In this document: in pieces, positions 17,295-25,718 of the stretch
How positions within the stretch are numbered: position 1 is the stretch's first letter
How the letters are laid out: each line of letters starts with the position of its first letter
Origin: Micromonospora profundi
Lineage (GTDB): Bacteria; Actinomycetota; Actinomycetes; Mycobacteriales; Micromonosporaceae
Direction: 5' to 3'
DNA length: 64,000 nt
Assembly: GCF_011927785.1 (NCBI RefSeq)
Contig: NZ_JAATJK010000001.1
Coordinates: 4,125,001-4,189,000, forward strand
Notes under the pieces: generated by a model
Database searches by the model: none
What the model was told of the DNA's origin: nothing
What the model saw: the letters and a program-made list of their open reading frames with translations, nothing else
Program-made: the position numbers and the translations under genes

Positions 17295-18521
17295 GTGGTC
17301 ACCACCGCGCCACCGTCACTTCCTCCGGCGTCCGAGTGGCCGCTCGGCGAGTCACCGCTCGACATCGCACCGGCCGGTTGGCGGCCCACCCCGTTCCACG
17401 ACTTTGTCGTCAAGCTGCACAGTCGGTGCGACCTCGCCTGCGACTACTGCTACATGTACGAGCTGGCCGACCGTTCTTGGCGGGGCCGGACGGTCTTCAT
17501 GCCCGACGAGGTCGTCGACCTGGCGACCCGGCGCATCGCCGAACACGCCCGCGACCACCGCCTGTCGACGATCCGGGTCATCCTGCACGGCGGCGAGCCG
17601 CTTCTCGCTCCACCCGCCACGTTGCAGCGGGTGGTCAGCACGCTGCGTGCGGCGCTGTCGCCCGGGACGGCGGCACAGTTCACCGTGCAGACCAACGGCA
17701 CCCGCCTGACCGAGCAACGCCTGCGCCTGCTGCGCGCCGCCGGCCTGCGGGTCGGGGTCAGCGTGGACGGTGGCCGGGTGGCCAACGACCGGCACCGCCG
17801 GCACCTCGGCGGCCGGAGCAGCTTCCCCGCCGTCGACCGCGCGCTGCGGCTGTTGCGCGAGCAGTCCGACCTGTTCGCCGGCATACTCAGCGTCATCGAC
17901 CTGCGCAACGATCCGGTCGAGACCTACGAGACGCTGCTGGCGTACCAGCCCCCGGCCCTGGACTTCCTGCTGCCGCACGGCAACTGGAGCGAGCCACCGC
18001 CGGGTCGTCCGCCCGACACCAGCACCCGGTACGGAGAGTGGCTCGTCGCCGTCTTCGACCGGTGGTACGACGCGCCCCGGCGGGAGACCCGCCTCCGCCT
18101 CTTCGAAGAGATCGCCGTGGGCGTACTGGGCGGCCACAGCAGGTCGGAGCAGATCGGACTGAGCCCCGTCGGTGTGATCGTCATCGACGTCGACGGGTCG
18201 CTCGAACAGGTCGACACGCTGCGCTCCGCCTACGAGGGCGCCCCGGCCACCGGCCTCACCCTGGCCGATCACCCGTTGGACGCCGCCCTGCGGCACCCGG
18301 CCGTCATCGCCCGACAGATCGGCGCGAAGGCACTCGCTCCGGCGTGTCTTGATTGTTCGGTTCATCCGGTCTGTGGTGGAGGGTACTATCCGCACCGATA
18401 CCGTAAGGGCTCAGGATTCCGCAATCCCTCGGTCTACTGCGCCGACCTGCGATATCTGATCGACCACATCGCCGGCCGCGTACAGGCCGATGTCGCCCGA
18501 GTGATGAGGCAACGCGCGTGA
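17295..18521 (+). CDS. fxsB: Radical SAM/SPASM peptide maturase FxsB
   Basis: 408 residues from a GTG eight bases after fxsA. The radical SAM cluster CxxxCxxC is at residues 45-52 (CDLACDYC), followed by YMYELADRSW and the SAM-binding RVILHGGEPLL. The C-terminal SPASM-like region has CLDCSVHPVCGGGYY and later SVYCADLRYL, giving auxiliary cluster ligands. The family installs cyclophane crosslinks between an aromatic side chain and a nearby residue in FxSxx-COOH precursors. Many FxsB proteins carry a fused HExxH-derived extension; this one ends after the SPASM region and the HExxH enzyme is a separate gene, overlapping by GTGA. Located in the cytosol, oxygen-sensitive by chemistry. Confidence 0.92.
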   Translation: MVTTAPPSLPPASEWPLGESPLDIAPAGWRPTPFHDFVVKLHSRCDLACDYCYMYELADRSWRGRTVFMPDEVVDLATRRIAEHARDHRLSTIRVILHGGEPLLAPPATLQRVVSTLRAALSPGTAAQFTVQTNGTRLTEQRLRLLRAAGLRVGVSVDGGRVANDRHRRHLGGRSSFPAVDRALRLLREQSDLFAGILSVIDLRNDPVETYETLLAYQPPALDFLLPHGNWSEPPPGRPPDTSTRYGEWLVAVFDRWYDAPRRETRLRLFEEIAVGVLGGHSRSEQIGLSPVGVIVIDVDGSLEQVDTLRSAYEGAPATGLTLADHPLDAALRHPAVIARQIGAKALAPACLDCSVHPVCGGGYYPHRYRKGSGFRNPSVYCADLRYLIDHIAGRVQADVARVMRQRA

Positions 18522-20386
18522 CCGACGTGATCCGACTTCCCGCCCAGTCCTTCAGCCAGCTCGCCGCGGGCCACGGCGACGCCGAGACGATCGCCCGGCT
18601 CCGCCGCGGCCAGCTCAGCCGGCGGCTGTTCCTGCTGCGGGCACTGCTGGACGCCGACCCGTCCCCGGCCACCGAGGCCTCGCTGGAGCTGCTCGTCCGC
18701 GCCCAGGCCCACCGGCCGGAGGCCGTCGACGAGGTACTGCTCGCTCCGCACGTCGGCTCCTGGCTGACGGTCACACTCCGGCGCCTGCGGGCCGGCCCCG
18801 CCACGGTGCCGCCCCGCAGTCGCCGCTCCGGCGCCACCGTCGGCACCGTCGCGGCCTCCCGCGACGTCGGCCGGCTGGGCGAGATCGCCGCGGCCGCGGC
18901 GGCCCGGGCCGGGCTGGACTTCACGATCGAGCTGTCCAGCACCGACGGCCAGGTCATGCTGCCGACGTACGGACGCGCCGAGTCGGGGACCGGCAGCGTC
19001 ACCGTCACCGCCGAGGACGGCCGGCTGCGGATCGGCCCGGTCCTGGTACCCACCGACCCGTCGGCGGACGCGCCCGGCTGGTCCGGCCTGCGCGCGATCG
19101 CGGCCCAGGCCGCCGACCGCACGCTGCGGCTGATCGTCGACGACCTCGACCCGTGGCGCGACGTCCACCAACTCCGGGCGGCGGGCCGGCTCTCCGACCC
19201 CGAGCTGGCCGGGTGGCAGGCGGCCCTCGACGAGGCGTGGCCGGTGCTCGTGCGGTCACACCCCGGCTACGCCGAGGGGATCGCCGCGGGACTCACCACG
19301 ATCGTCCCGCTGGTCGCCCCCGAGGAGAGTTACGGCGTCAACGCGACCGCCATGGAGTCGTTCGGCGCCGTGTCCCTGACCCCACCTACCGATCCACTCG
19401 CCCTGGCGGCGGCGCTGGTACACGAGTGGCAGCACGCCAAACTCGGGGCGCTGCTCGACCTGATCCCGCTGCACCACGCCGATTCAGAACCTCGGCACTA
19501 CGCCCCGTGGCGCGACGATCCCCGGCCGCTCGGCGGGCTGTTGCACGGTGTCTACGCCTTCTTCGGGGTCACCGACTTCTGGCGGGTGCAACGGCACGTC
19601 CAGCGCGACGCCGCCGCCCGGTTCGCCGACTTCGAATTCGCCCGCTGGCGCTCCATGGTCTGGCAGACCACCGAGCTGCTGCACGGGGTCCCGAACCTGA
19701 CCGAGGAGGGCCGGCGGTTCCTCGCCACGCTGACCGAACGGCAGCGCCGCTGGCTCGCGGAACCCGTCTCCCCGGCTGCGGCCTCGCTGGCCCGGCAGGT
19801 CACCGCCGAACACCGGCTCGGCTGGCGCCTGCGCAACCGGATGCCGGATCCGCACCGGGTGCGCCGGCTGGCGGACGACTGGCTGGCCGGGGCGGCGGCC
19901 TCACCCGGGCCGATCTCCGCCGTGCTGACCCACGACGTCGGCTGGACCTCGACCCACAACGTCCGATTCGACCTGGCCGGACTCCAGATGGCAGATCCGG
20001 AGGGCTTCGACCAGCTCTGCACCGACCCGGCCCAGGTGACCACGCAGGTACCACAGGCGTCCGCCGGCGACATCGCGCAGATCCTCGGCGACCACGCGAC
20101 CGCCCGCGCCGCCTACCTCCGCCAGATCCTCGACCAGCCGGACGAGCCACGGTCCTGGGTCGGTCTGGCGATCCTCACCGAGCTGAGCGGCGACGGCGCG
20201 GACGGGGAGACCGCCGCGCTGCACCAGATGCCGGAACTCGTCGCCGCGCTGCACCGCGAGATCAGGCGTCGCGGTGCCGACGCACCGGACCCGCTCCGGC
20301 TGACCCGCTGGCTGCGCCCCCTCGTGGCCGAGGCGCCCGAGGCGGTCAGCCCGGCGGCGGGCGCCCCGCTCGCCGCCCGGGCCTAG
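18518..20386 (+). CDS. HExxH-type peptide beta-hydroxylase (mod_HExxH family)
   Basis: 622 residues; its GTG overlaps the fxsB stop (GTGA). The diagnostic metal site HEWQH is at residues 302-306 in ALVHEWQHAKLGALLDLIPL, with a later downstream acidic/His region (RHYAPWRDDPRPLGGLLHGV), and a C-terminal helical part. The family was named from its HExxH motif beside radical SAM RiPP genes, and later members were described as alpha-ketoglutarate/iron peptide beta-hydroxylases. Here it is expected to hydroxylate FxsA. The intact motif contrasts with FxsB fusions in which this domain is degenerate. It is the last gene of the plus-strand operon and converges on the conflict operon. Confidence 0.85.
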   Translation: MTDVIRLPAQSFSQLAAGHGDAETIARLRRGQLSRRLFLLRALLDADPSPATEASLELLVRAQAHRPEAVDEVLLAPHVGSWLTVTLRRLRAGPATVPPRSRRSGATVGTVAASRDVGRLGEIAAAAAARAGLDFTIELSSTDGQVMLPTYGRAESGTGSVTVTAEDGRLRIGPVLVPTDPSADAPGWSGLRAIAAQAADRTLRLIVDDLDPWRDVHQLRAAGRLSDPELAGWQAALDEAWPVLVRSHPGYAEGIAAGLTTIVPLVAPEESYGVNATAMESFGAVSLTPPTDPLALAAALVHEWQHAKLGALLDLIPLHHADSEPRHYAPWRDDPRPLGGLLHGVYAFFGVTDFWRVQRHVQRDAAARFADFEFARWRSMVWQTTELLHGVPNLTEEGRRFLATLTERQRRWLAEPVSPAAASLARQVTAEHRLGWRLRNRMPDPHRVRRLADDWLAGAAASPGPISAVLTHDVGWTSTHNVRFDLAGLQMADPEGFDQLCTDPAQVTTQVPQASAGDIAQILGDHATARAAYLRQILDQPDEPRSWVGLAILTELSGDGADGETAALHQMPELVAALHREIRRRGADAPDPLRLTRWLRPLVAEAPEAVSPAAGAPLAARA

Positions 20387-20413
20387 CCGCCGTCCTCCCG
20401 GATCCGCCAGCGC

Positions 20414-23400
20414 TCACGTCGGAGGCGGGTCGATCGGGATCGACACCCGATGGCTGGCCAGCAGTTCGGCCGCGTCCGGGTGGTCCAGGCCGACGGAGCG
20501 CTCGTACCCGGCGATGGCCGCGTCGCGCAGCTCCCGGGCGGCCGGCCGGTCGCCGAGCGCCGACAGCTCGATCGAGAGGTTCGCGGCGCAGATCAACGTC
20601 TCCGGGTGCTCCTGGCCGTTCACCTGCCGGGCCGCCGCCAGGGTCTCCCGCAGTAGCGAAGCCGCTCCGGCATGGTCCCGGCTGGCAGCGAGATCGTTGG
20701 CGAGGTTGATCATCGCACAGAGGGTGTACGGGTGCTCCATCCCGAGCCCGGCACGGAGTCCGGCGACCGCCCGCTCGTCGAGCCGGCGCCCTTCGGTGTA
20801 GTCCCCGAGTAGGCGGAACACGATCGCCAGGTTCGCCATGCAGACGTACGTGAAGGGGTGTTCGTCGCCCAGGACCCGCCTGTAGCCGGTCAGCGTCTCC
20901 TCACCCAGCACCCGGGCCTCGGCCAGGGCCCGGGCCCGCGCCACCCGCTCCTGCTCGGTGCGGGGCAGGATGTTGAACAGCGTCATCGCCGCCGAGATCG
21001 TGTCGGCGTGGTTCTCCCGGAACCGGCGCAGGCACAGCGAGTACACCTCACGAGCCACCGTCAGCGCTTCGCTGTAGAGACCGGTCTTGCGGAGCGTGAC
21101 CGCGTGCAGCCGGGTCGCCCGCAGCACGTTCGAATGGTCCGGCCGCAGGCTCCGCCGGTGCAGCGGCAGCCACTGCCGCTGCAACCGCAGCGCCTCGTGG
21201 TAGCGGCCCAGCCCGTCCAGATCCCGGGAGAGTAGGGTGGCCGTGAACAGGGTGTACGGGTTCGTGTCGCCCAGCACCCGCCGGTAGCGCGCCCAGTTGT
21301 CCTCGTCTGTGCGCCGCGCCCGCTCGAAGTCGCCGAGCAATCGGTAATCGACGGCGAGGTTGTTCGCACAGCGCAGGGTGTCCGGGGCGTCCTCACCGAA
21401 CACCCTGCGGTGCGCCTCGAGCAGCCCCTCGTCCAGTTCGCGGGCCCGCTGCCACTCGCCGAACAGCCTCAGGTCCGCCCCGAAGCTGTTGGCCAGCGCC
21501 AACGTGTGTTCGTGGTCGGACCCGAGCGTGTCGCGGGCGATCTCGTACGTCCGTTCGTTCAACCGCCTCGCCTCCTGCGGATTGCCGGTGGAGCGCAGCG
21601 CGTTGGCGAGGAACCGGGCGGTGATAATGGTCTGCTCGTTTGCCGCCCCCAGCTTCTCCAGCCACCGGCGGTACGCGATCGAGCCGAGCTCGCGGCTGCT
21701 CTCGTAGTCGCCGCTGACGTAGAGGTAGCGGATCTGGTCGAGCACCACCTTGCGGATGTCGTCGGACTCGCCGTCGATCGCCCCGGAGGCCAGCACGTGC
21801 GGGTTGAGTTCCGCGTGCCGGGGCCAGATCTCCTGGTCCTCCGTCGGATCACCGGGGTTCGCGGCGGCGAGGAGCTTCTGCACGGCGGTGCGGTAGGTCT
21901 CCCGGTCGGCCGGGGTGAGCCGGTCCCGCAGGATCGCCTGCACCAGGCGGTGGATCTGGATGCTGTTGCGGGTCGCGTCCACCTTCGCCAGGCCGTACTT
22001 GCCGATGTCCCGCACCGCCCGGCGCAACTGGATGTCGTCCCGGACGGTGGCGTCGAGCAGGCTGGGCAGCCCGGCGTAGCGCCCCATCGGCAGCAGTCTG
22101 ATCGAGATGGGCTCCGAACCGAGGAAGGCGCACAGCTCCAGCAACTGCAACGCGGCGGGGGTCTGCTCGGCCAGCTGGTCGAATGCCAGCCCCCAGGTGA
22201 TCACCACCGGCGTCGAGTACGACGCGGGTGAACTCTCCCGCAGCAACAGGCCGACCCGTTTTTCCAACTGGCCGAGGTACTCGTCGATCGGGGTGCCAGT
22301 CGCCAGCATCCAGGCCGCCGCCTGCTCCAGGGCCAGCGGCAGGTCCCCCAGCTGCTCCGCCAGCCGGTCGGTGTCCTCGTCGTCCAGCTCCGGCAGCCGC
22401 CGCCGGATCAGCTCGATGCTCTCCTGACGGGTGAAGACATCCACCTCGATGCTGTCCGCCACCCCGGCCCAGTTGTGGTTGCGGGAGGTGATGAGCACAT
22501 GCCCGCCGGGGTTGCTGAGAAACGGCATCAGGTCCTCGGCCCGGGTCGCGTTGTCGAAGACCAGCAGCCACCGGCCGTACGGCCGTCCGGTGCGCAATGC
22601 GTCGTACACGGTCTCCAGGGCCTGCGACACGTCAACGTCGTCGCTGACCAGATCAAGCTTGCGGGCCAGGGCGACGAGCGACTCCCGGATCCGGGTCGGT
22701 TGTTCGGCCGGAACCCACCAGATCAGGTCGTAGTCGCTGGCGTACTTGTAGACGTACTCGACGGCGAGCTGGCTCTTGCCGACTCCGCCGAGGCCGTGCA
22801 CGGTGTGCGGCAGCACCGCGGTGACGTTGTCGGTCAACCGCTGGCGCAGCACGTTGAGCAGTTCTTCCCGCCCGGTGAAGTCGGGGTTGCGGGGCGGCAC
22901 GTTCCCGAACACCGCCGGCTGCTCCCCGACGCTGGAACGGCCCCGATCTCCTGGAGCGGTCTGTGCGGTCATGTCGTCCCCCTCTTCGGGTGTCGCCGCG
23001 ATCGGTAGCCGCCGGTCGGTCCGCTGCGTTGGCGTGGCTGGCGGGCCGAGGGCGACCGGAGCCAGCCGCCGCGCGAGTTCCGAGTACCGGCCTCCCAGGC
23101 TGCGCAGCACCGTGTAGGCCACCTCGGCGAACGGGCGGCCCAGTCGGGTCGCCAGCCGGTCCGAGACCTGTCCGGCGAGCAGCGCCGGAAAGTCCAGAGC
23201 CGCGCCCATGTGCTCGTTGACGTAGCGGGAAACGACGTCGAGGATCCGCAGCGCCTCACCGACCCGCAGTCCGGAGAGTAGTTCCTGCCGTACGCCGGGA
23301 AGGAACTCGTAGCGGGCCTGTTCGACCGGCGTGTCCTCGGCCCAGCTCGCCGCGTGGCGCAGCAGCCCGCTCAGGTAGACCTCGGCGAGGTCCTGCGGCT

Positions 23401-24667
23401 GTGAGCGTGGCAGCATGAGGCGCTGCACCAGGCGCATCACCGGCAGTGTCAGCGGTGCGGCGGCAAGGAACTCGGCGAGTTGACGGGCCTCGTCCGAGGC
23501 CATCGCCCGGAACCGGGCGACCCGCTGGACCGGCGTCAGGTCCAGCGGCTCAGGCGACGGAGGCTCCCGCAGCGGGTCGACGAGCAGCGGACGAGGGTCG
23601 GTGGTCAGCAGCGCGACCGCCGCGACCGGGCCGAGGGCGCGGCCACTGACCAGGGCGGCCCCGGCGGCGAACCAGCGCGGTGCCAGTTCCAGCACCGGTA
23701 TCGCGACCGCACCGCGCGGAAGGTGGTCCGGCACCTCGTCACGCAGGCGGGGGTGCAGCTGCGCCGCCGGTGCCGCAGGCCGGGTCGGCCGGACCAGCAC
23801 GGGGTGCAGCGTCGGGCGGCAACGGTGCCACAGCCGCTGCGGCAGCGGCTGGACCACGGCGACCGGACCGGAACGGCCCCAGATCGCGAGCCACCGTCGC
23901 AGCTCGGGAGCGTCCCAGATGGCGCCGGTGCAGTCGCTCAACACCATCGTCAACTGCCGGCCCTCCGGGTCGACCAGCTCGCGCGGGTCCCGCGCGGTGC
24001 TGCCGCCGTCAGAGGTCAGGATCGGCCGGTGGCCCTTGGCGTCCGGCCGCAGGTACCACACCTGGATGCGCCGGAACGTGTTCACCCGCATCCGGTCGGC
24101 GAGGGTCCGGATCTCGGTCGCCGTCGCCTCCCAGACCACCATCGATGGGCTGCCGTCGACCAGCAGTACGAGATCCAGCCACGGCTCGGTGACCGGGGTG
24201 AGGCACGGTTGGAGCATCCGGGCCTCAGCCGAACGGCGGGCCGTCTCCGCCTCGTCGAGCCGCACGGCGTTCCGGGCGGGTACGGACCGGCGCAGCGGGG
24301 CCAGCGCCCGGGCGATCTCCCGGGCGTGCGGCAGGGCGGGCACCCCGGGAGTGCGTACCGGCAGCGAGGACGGGTCGCGGGGCCCGTTGGCGGGCGGCGG
24401 CAGGTAGAGCCTGGCGGACGGCTCCGCCTCGGTCACCGCGGGCGCCTCCGGCCGGGCGGGCTGCCGGGCCGGGGGGGTGGACGGCGGCGACGCCGGTGGC
24501 TCGGGTGGCGCCCCCGGTGGCGCGTCGCTCGCCGTCGCGGCCGGCCCGGCCCGGGGCGGCCCCGGCTGGCGGGGCAGGAAGCGGGCCAGCCAGATCGCCT
24601 CGGCGTACTCCTCGGCCGTCAGGGCCGAGGGAGCGCCGCCGAGGGCGGTGACCAGCCGATCGATCAT
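20414..24667 (-). CDS. SAV_2336-type vWA domain fused to FxsT-like NB-ARC/TPR protein
   Basis: 1417 residues. Residues 1-80 are a helical/Pro-rich head. About 90-530 match the SAV_2336 N-terminal domain, with a vWA-like core carrying a MIDAS-type DGSPS near residue 167 and a downstream STARDPRELVDPEGRQLT. A second half starts near residue 575 (NVPPRNPDFTGREELLNVLR) with a Walker A GLGGVGKS near 623-632, then STAND/NB-ARC features (LVFDNATRAEDLMPFLSNPG), followed by about ten TPR repeats to the end. This second half matches the FxSxx-COOH system TPR protein. STAND ATPases act as switches; TPRs bind partners. The ATG overlaps the stop of the MoxR gene. The fusion joins the RiPP-linked TPR protein to a vWA module of VMAP-type systems. 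Confidence 0.88.
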   Translation of the reverse strand: MIDRLVTALGGAPSALTAEEYAEAIWLARFLPRQPGPPRAGPAATASDAPPGAPPEPPASPPSTPPARQPARPEAPAVTEAEPSARLYLPPPANGPRDPSSLPVRTPGVPALPHAREIARALAPLRRSVPARNAVRLDEAETARRSAEARMLQPCLTPVTEPWLDLVLLVDGSPSMVVWEATATEIRTLADRMRVNTFRRIQVWYLRPDAKGHRPILTSDGGSTARDPRELVDPEGRQLTMVLSDCTGAIWDAPELRRWLAIWGRSGPVAVVQPLPQRLWHRCRPTLHPVLVRPTRPAAPAAQLHPRLRDEVPDHLPRGAVAIPVLELAPRWFAAGAALVSGRALGPVAAVALLTTDPRPLLVDPLREPPSPEPLDLTPVQRVARFRAMASDEARQLAEFLAAAPLTLPVMRLVQRLMLPRSQPQDLAEVYLSGLLRHAASWAEDTPVEQARYEFLPGVRQELLSGLRVGEALRILDVVSRYVNEHMGAALDFPALLAGQVSDRLATRLGRPFAEVAYTVLRSLGGRYSELARRLAPVALGPPATPTQRTDRRLPIAATPEEGDDMTAQTAPGDRGRSSVGEQPAVFGNVPPRNPDFTGREELLNVLRQRLTDNVTAVLPHTVHGLGGVGKSQLAVEYVYKYASDYDLIWWVPAEQPTRIRESLVALARKLDLVSDDVDVSQALETVYDALRTGRPYGRWLLVFDNATRAEDLMPFLSNPGGHVLITSRNHNWAGVADSIEVDVFTRQESIELIRRRLPELDDEDTDRLAEQLGDLPLALEQAAAWMLATGTPIDEYLGQLEKRVGLLLRESSPASYSTPVVITWGLAFDQLAEQTPAALQLLELCAFLGSEPISIRLLPMGRYAGLPSLLDATVRDDIQLRRAVRDIGKYGLAKVDATRNSIQIHRLVQAILRDRLTPADRETYRTAVQKLLAAANPGDPTEDQEIWPRHAELNPHVLASGAIDGESDDIRKVVLDQIRYLYVSGDYESSRELGSIAYRRWLEKLGAANEQTIITARFLANALRSTGNPQEARRLNERTYEIARDTLGSDHEHTLALANSFGADLRLFGEWQRARELDEGLLEAHRRVFGEDAPDTLRCANNLAVDYRLLGDFERARRTDEDNWARYRRVLGDTNPYTLFTATLLSRDLDGLGRYHEALRLQRQWLPLHRRSLRPDHSNVLRATRLHAVTLRKTGLYSEALTVAREVYSLCLRRFRENHADTISAAMTLFNILPRTEQERVARARALAEARVLGEETLTGYRRVLGDEHPFTYVCMANLAIVFRLLGDYTEGRRLDERAVAGLRAGLGMEHPYTLCAMINLANDLAASRDHAGAASLLRETLAAARQVNGQEHPETLICAANLSIELSALGDRPAARELRDAAIAGYERSVGLDHPDAAELLASHRVSIPIDPPPT

Positions 24668-25704
24668 AGGGTGCCGGCCGCTTCGAGGTCCCGGATCAGG
24701 TTCGCCCGCAGCCGGGCGCGGGTCGACTCGGGCGGTCGCACCCCGGAGGTGACCAGGAAGATCGCGTTCAGCAACTGGTCCGTGGCCACCGCACCCCGGT
24801 CTCGCAGGTCGAGGAAGTGCGTGATCAGGTCGGCGCTGGCGGCCACCGCCTCCTCGCCGAGCATCGAGGTGATGATCTGGGCCAGGGCCTGCTCGTCCGG
24901 GGGCTGGATGTCCAGTCGCAGGCAGCGGCGCAGGAAGGCGGGTGGGAACTCCCGCTCGGCGTTGCTGGTGATGACGACGACTGGGAAGGCGGCGCAGCGG
25001 ACCTGGCCGCGCCGTACCGGTGCCCGCAGGGTGCCGTCGCTGGTCATCACCTCCGCCAGGCTCTGGTCCTCCGGCAGCCGGGCCAGTTCCGGGATCTCGA
25101 ACCGGCCCTCCTCGAAGACGTTGAGCAGGTCGTTGGGGAGCCCCAGGTCGCTCTTGTCCAGCTCGTCGATCAACACCACCCGGGGACGTGCCCAGGGCAG
25201 GAGTGCCGTGCCCAGCGGGCCGAGCGTCAGGTAGCGGCCGATGTCCGGTATCTCCTCGGTCCGCCCGGTGGACTGGAAGAGGTTCGTCTCCTGGAGCCGG
25301 CCGATCGCGTCATAGCGGTAGAGGCCGTCGTCCACGGTGGAGCGGCTGGTCACCGGCCAGTAGAGCACCGGCCCGAGGCCCAGCTCGTACGCGACGCTGT
25401 AGGCGAGGGTGGACTTTCCGGTGCCCGGCTTGCCCGTCACCAGGAGCGGGCGGCGCAGGTAGAGCGCGGCGTTCACCATCTCGATCGCCTCGTCGGTGAT
25501 CTGGTAGCCGCGGGCCCGCTCGGCGCCCTGCCGGTCCTCCGGCAGCGCGGAGGTGATCAGTGGCCCGCCGCCGAACCGCCGCCACCGGGGCGGCTCGGGG
25601 AGCCGCTCGATGCCGTTGTGCGGCCGTCCGGTGCCGAGGTAGATCCGCCAGTCCTCGCCGTCGCCCGTGGCGGAGTCCTCCGGCTGCGGTGGTGATTCCA
25701 ACAC
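24664..25704 (-). CDS. MoxR-family AAA+ ATPase of a VMAP conflict system
   Basis: 346 residues from a GTG behind GGAAGGG; a longer frame reaching 26265 is the shadow of the VMAP gene. Walker A GKPGTGKST is near residue 95, Walker B VVLIDELDKSD near 178, and sensor 1 FPVVVITSNAEREFPPAFLR follows. The N-terminal 40 residues are a Pro/Glu-rich tail before ITDEAIEMVNAALYLRRPLL. MoxR ATPases pair with vWA and VMAP proteins in NTP-dependent conflict systems, remodelling or gating effectors. The stop shares bases with the next gene's ATG (ATGA), which argues for a stoichiometric complex with the vWA-bearing partner. Confidence 0.9.
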   Translation of the reverse strand: MLESPPQPEDSATGDGEDWRIYLGTGRPHNGIERLPEPPRWRRFGGGPLITSALPEDRQGAERARGYQITDEAIEMVNAALYLRRPLLVTGKPGTGKSTLAYSVAYELGLGPVLYWPVTSRSTVDDGLYRYDAIGRLQETNLFQSTGRTEEIPDIGRYLTLGPLGTALLPWARPRVVLIDELDKSDLGLPNDLLNVFEEGRFEIPELARLPEDQSLAEVMTSDGTLRAPVRRGQVRCAAFPVVVITSNAEREFPPAFLRRCLRLDIQPPDEQALAQIITSMLGEEAVAASADLITHFLDLRDRGAVATDQLLNAIFLVTSGVRPPESTRARLRANLIRDLEAAGTL

Positions 25705-25718
25705 GCTGTCGTCCCTTC

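Noticed and set aside
19153..20709. Long frame antiparallel in reading to the HExxH gene
   Set aside because: Alternate-frame shadow of high-GC coding DNA (Arg/Pro/Ala runs) crossing both convergent stops.
23480..25234. 584-residue plus-strand frame opposite the vWA and MoxR genes
   Set aside because: Gln/Arg/Gly/Pro-rich shadow; the minus-strand genes there have clear domains.
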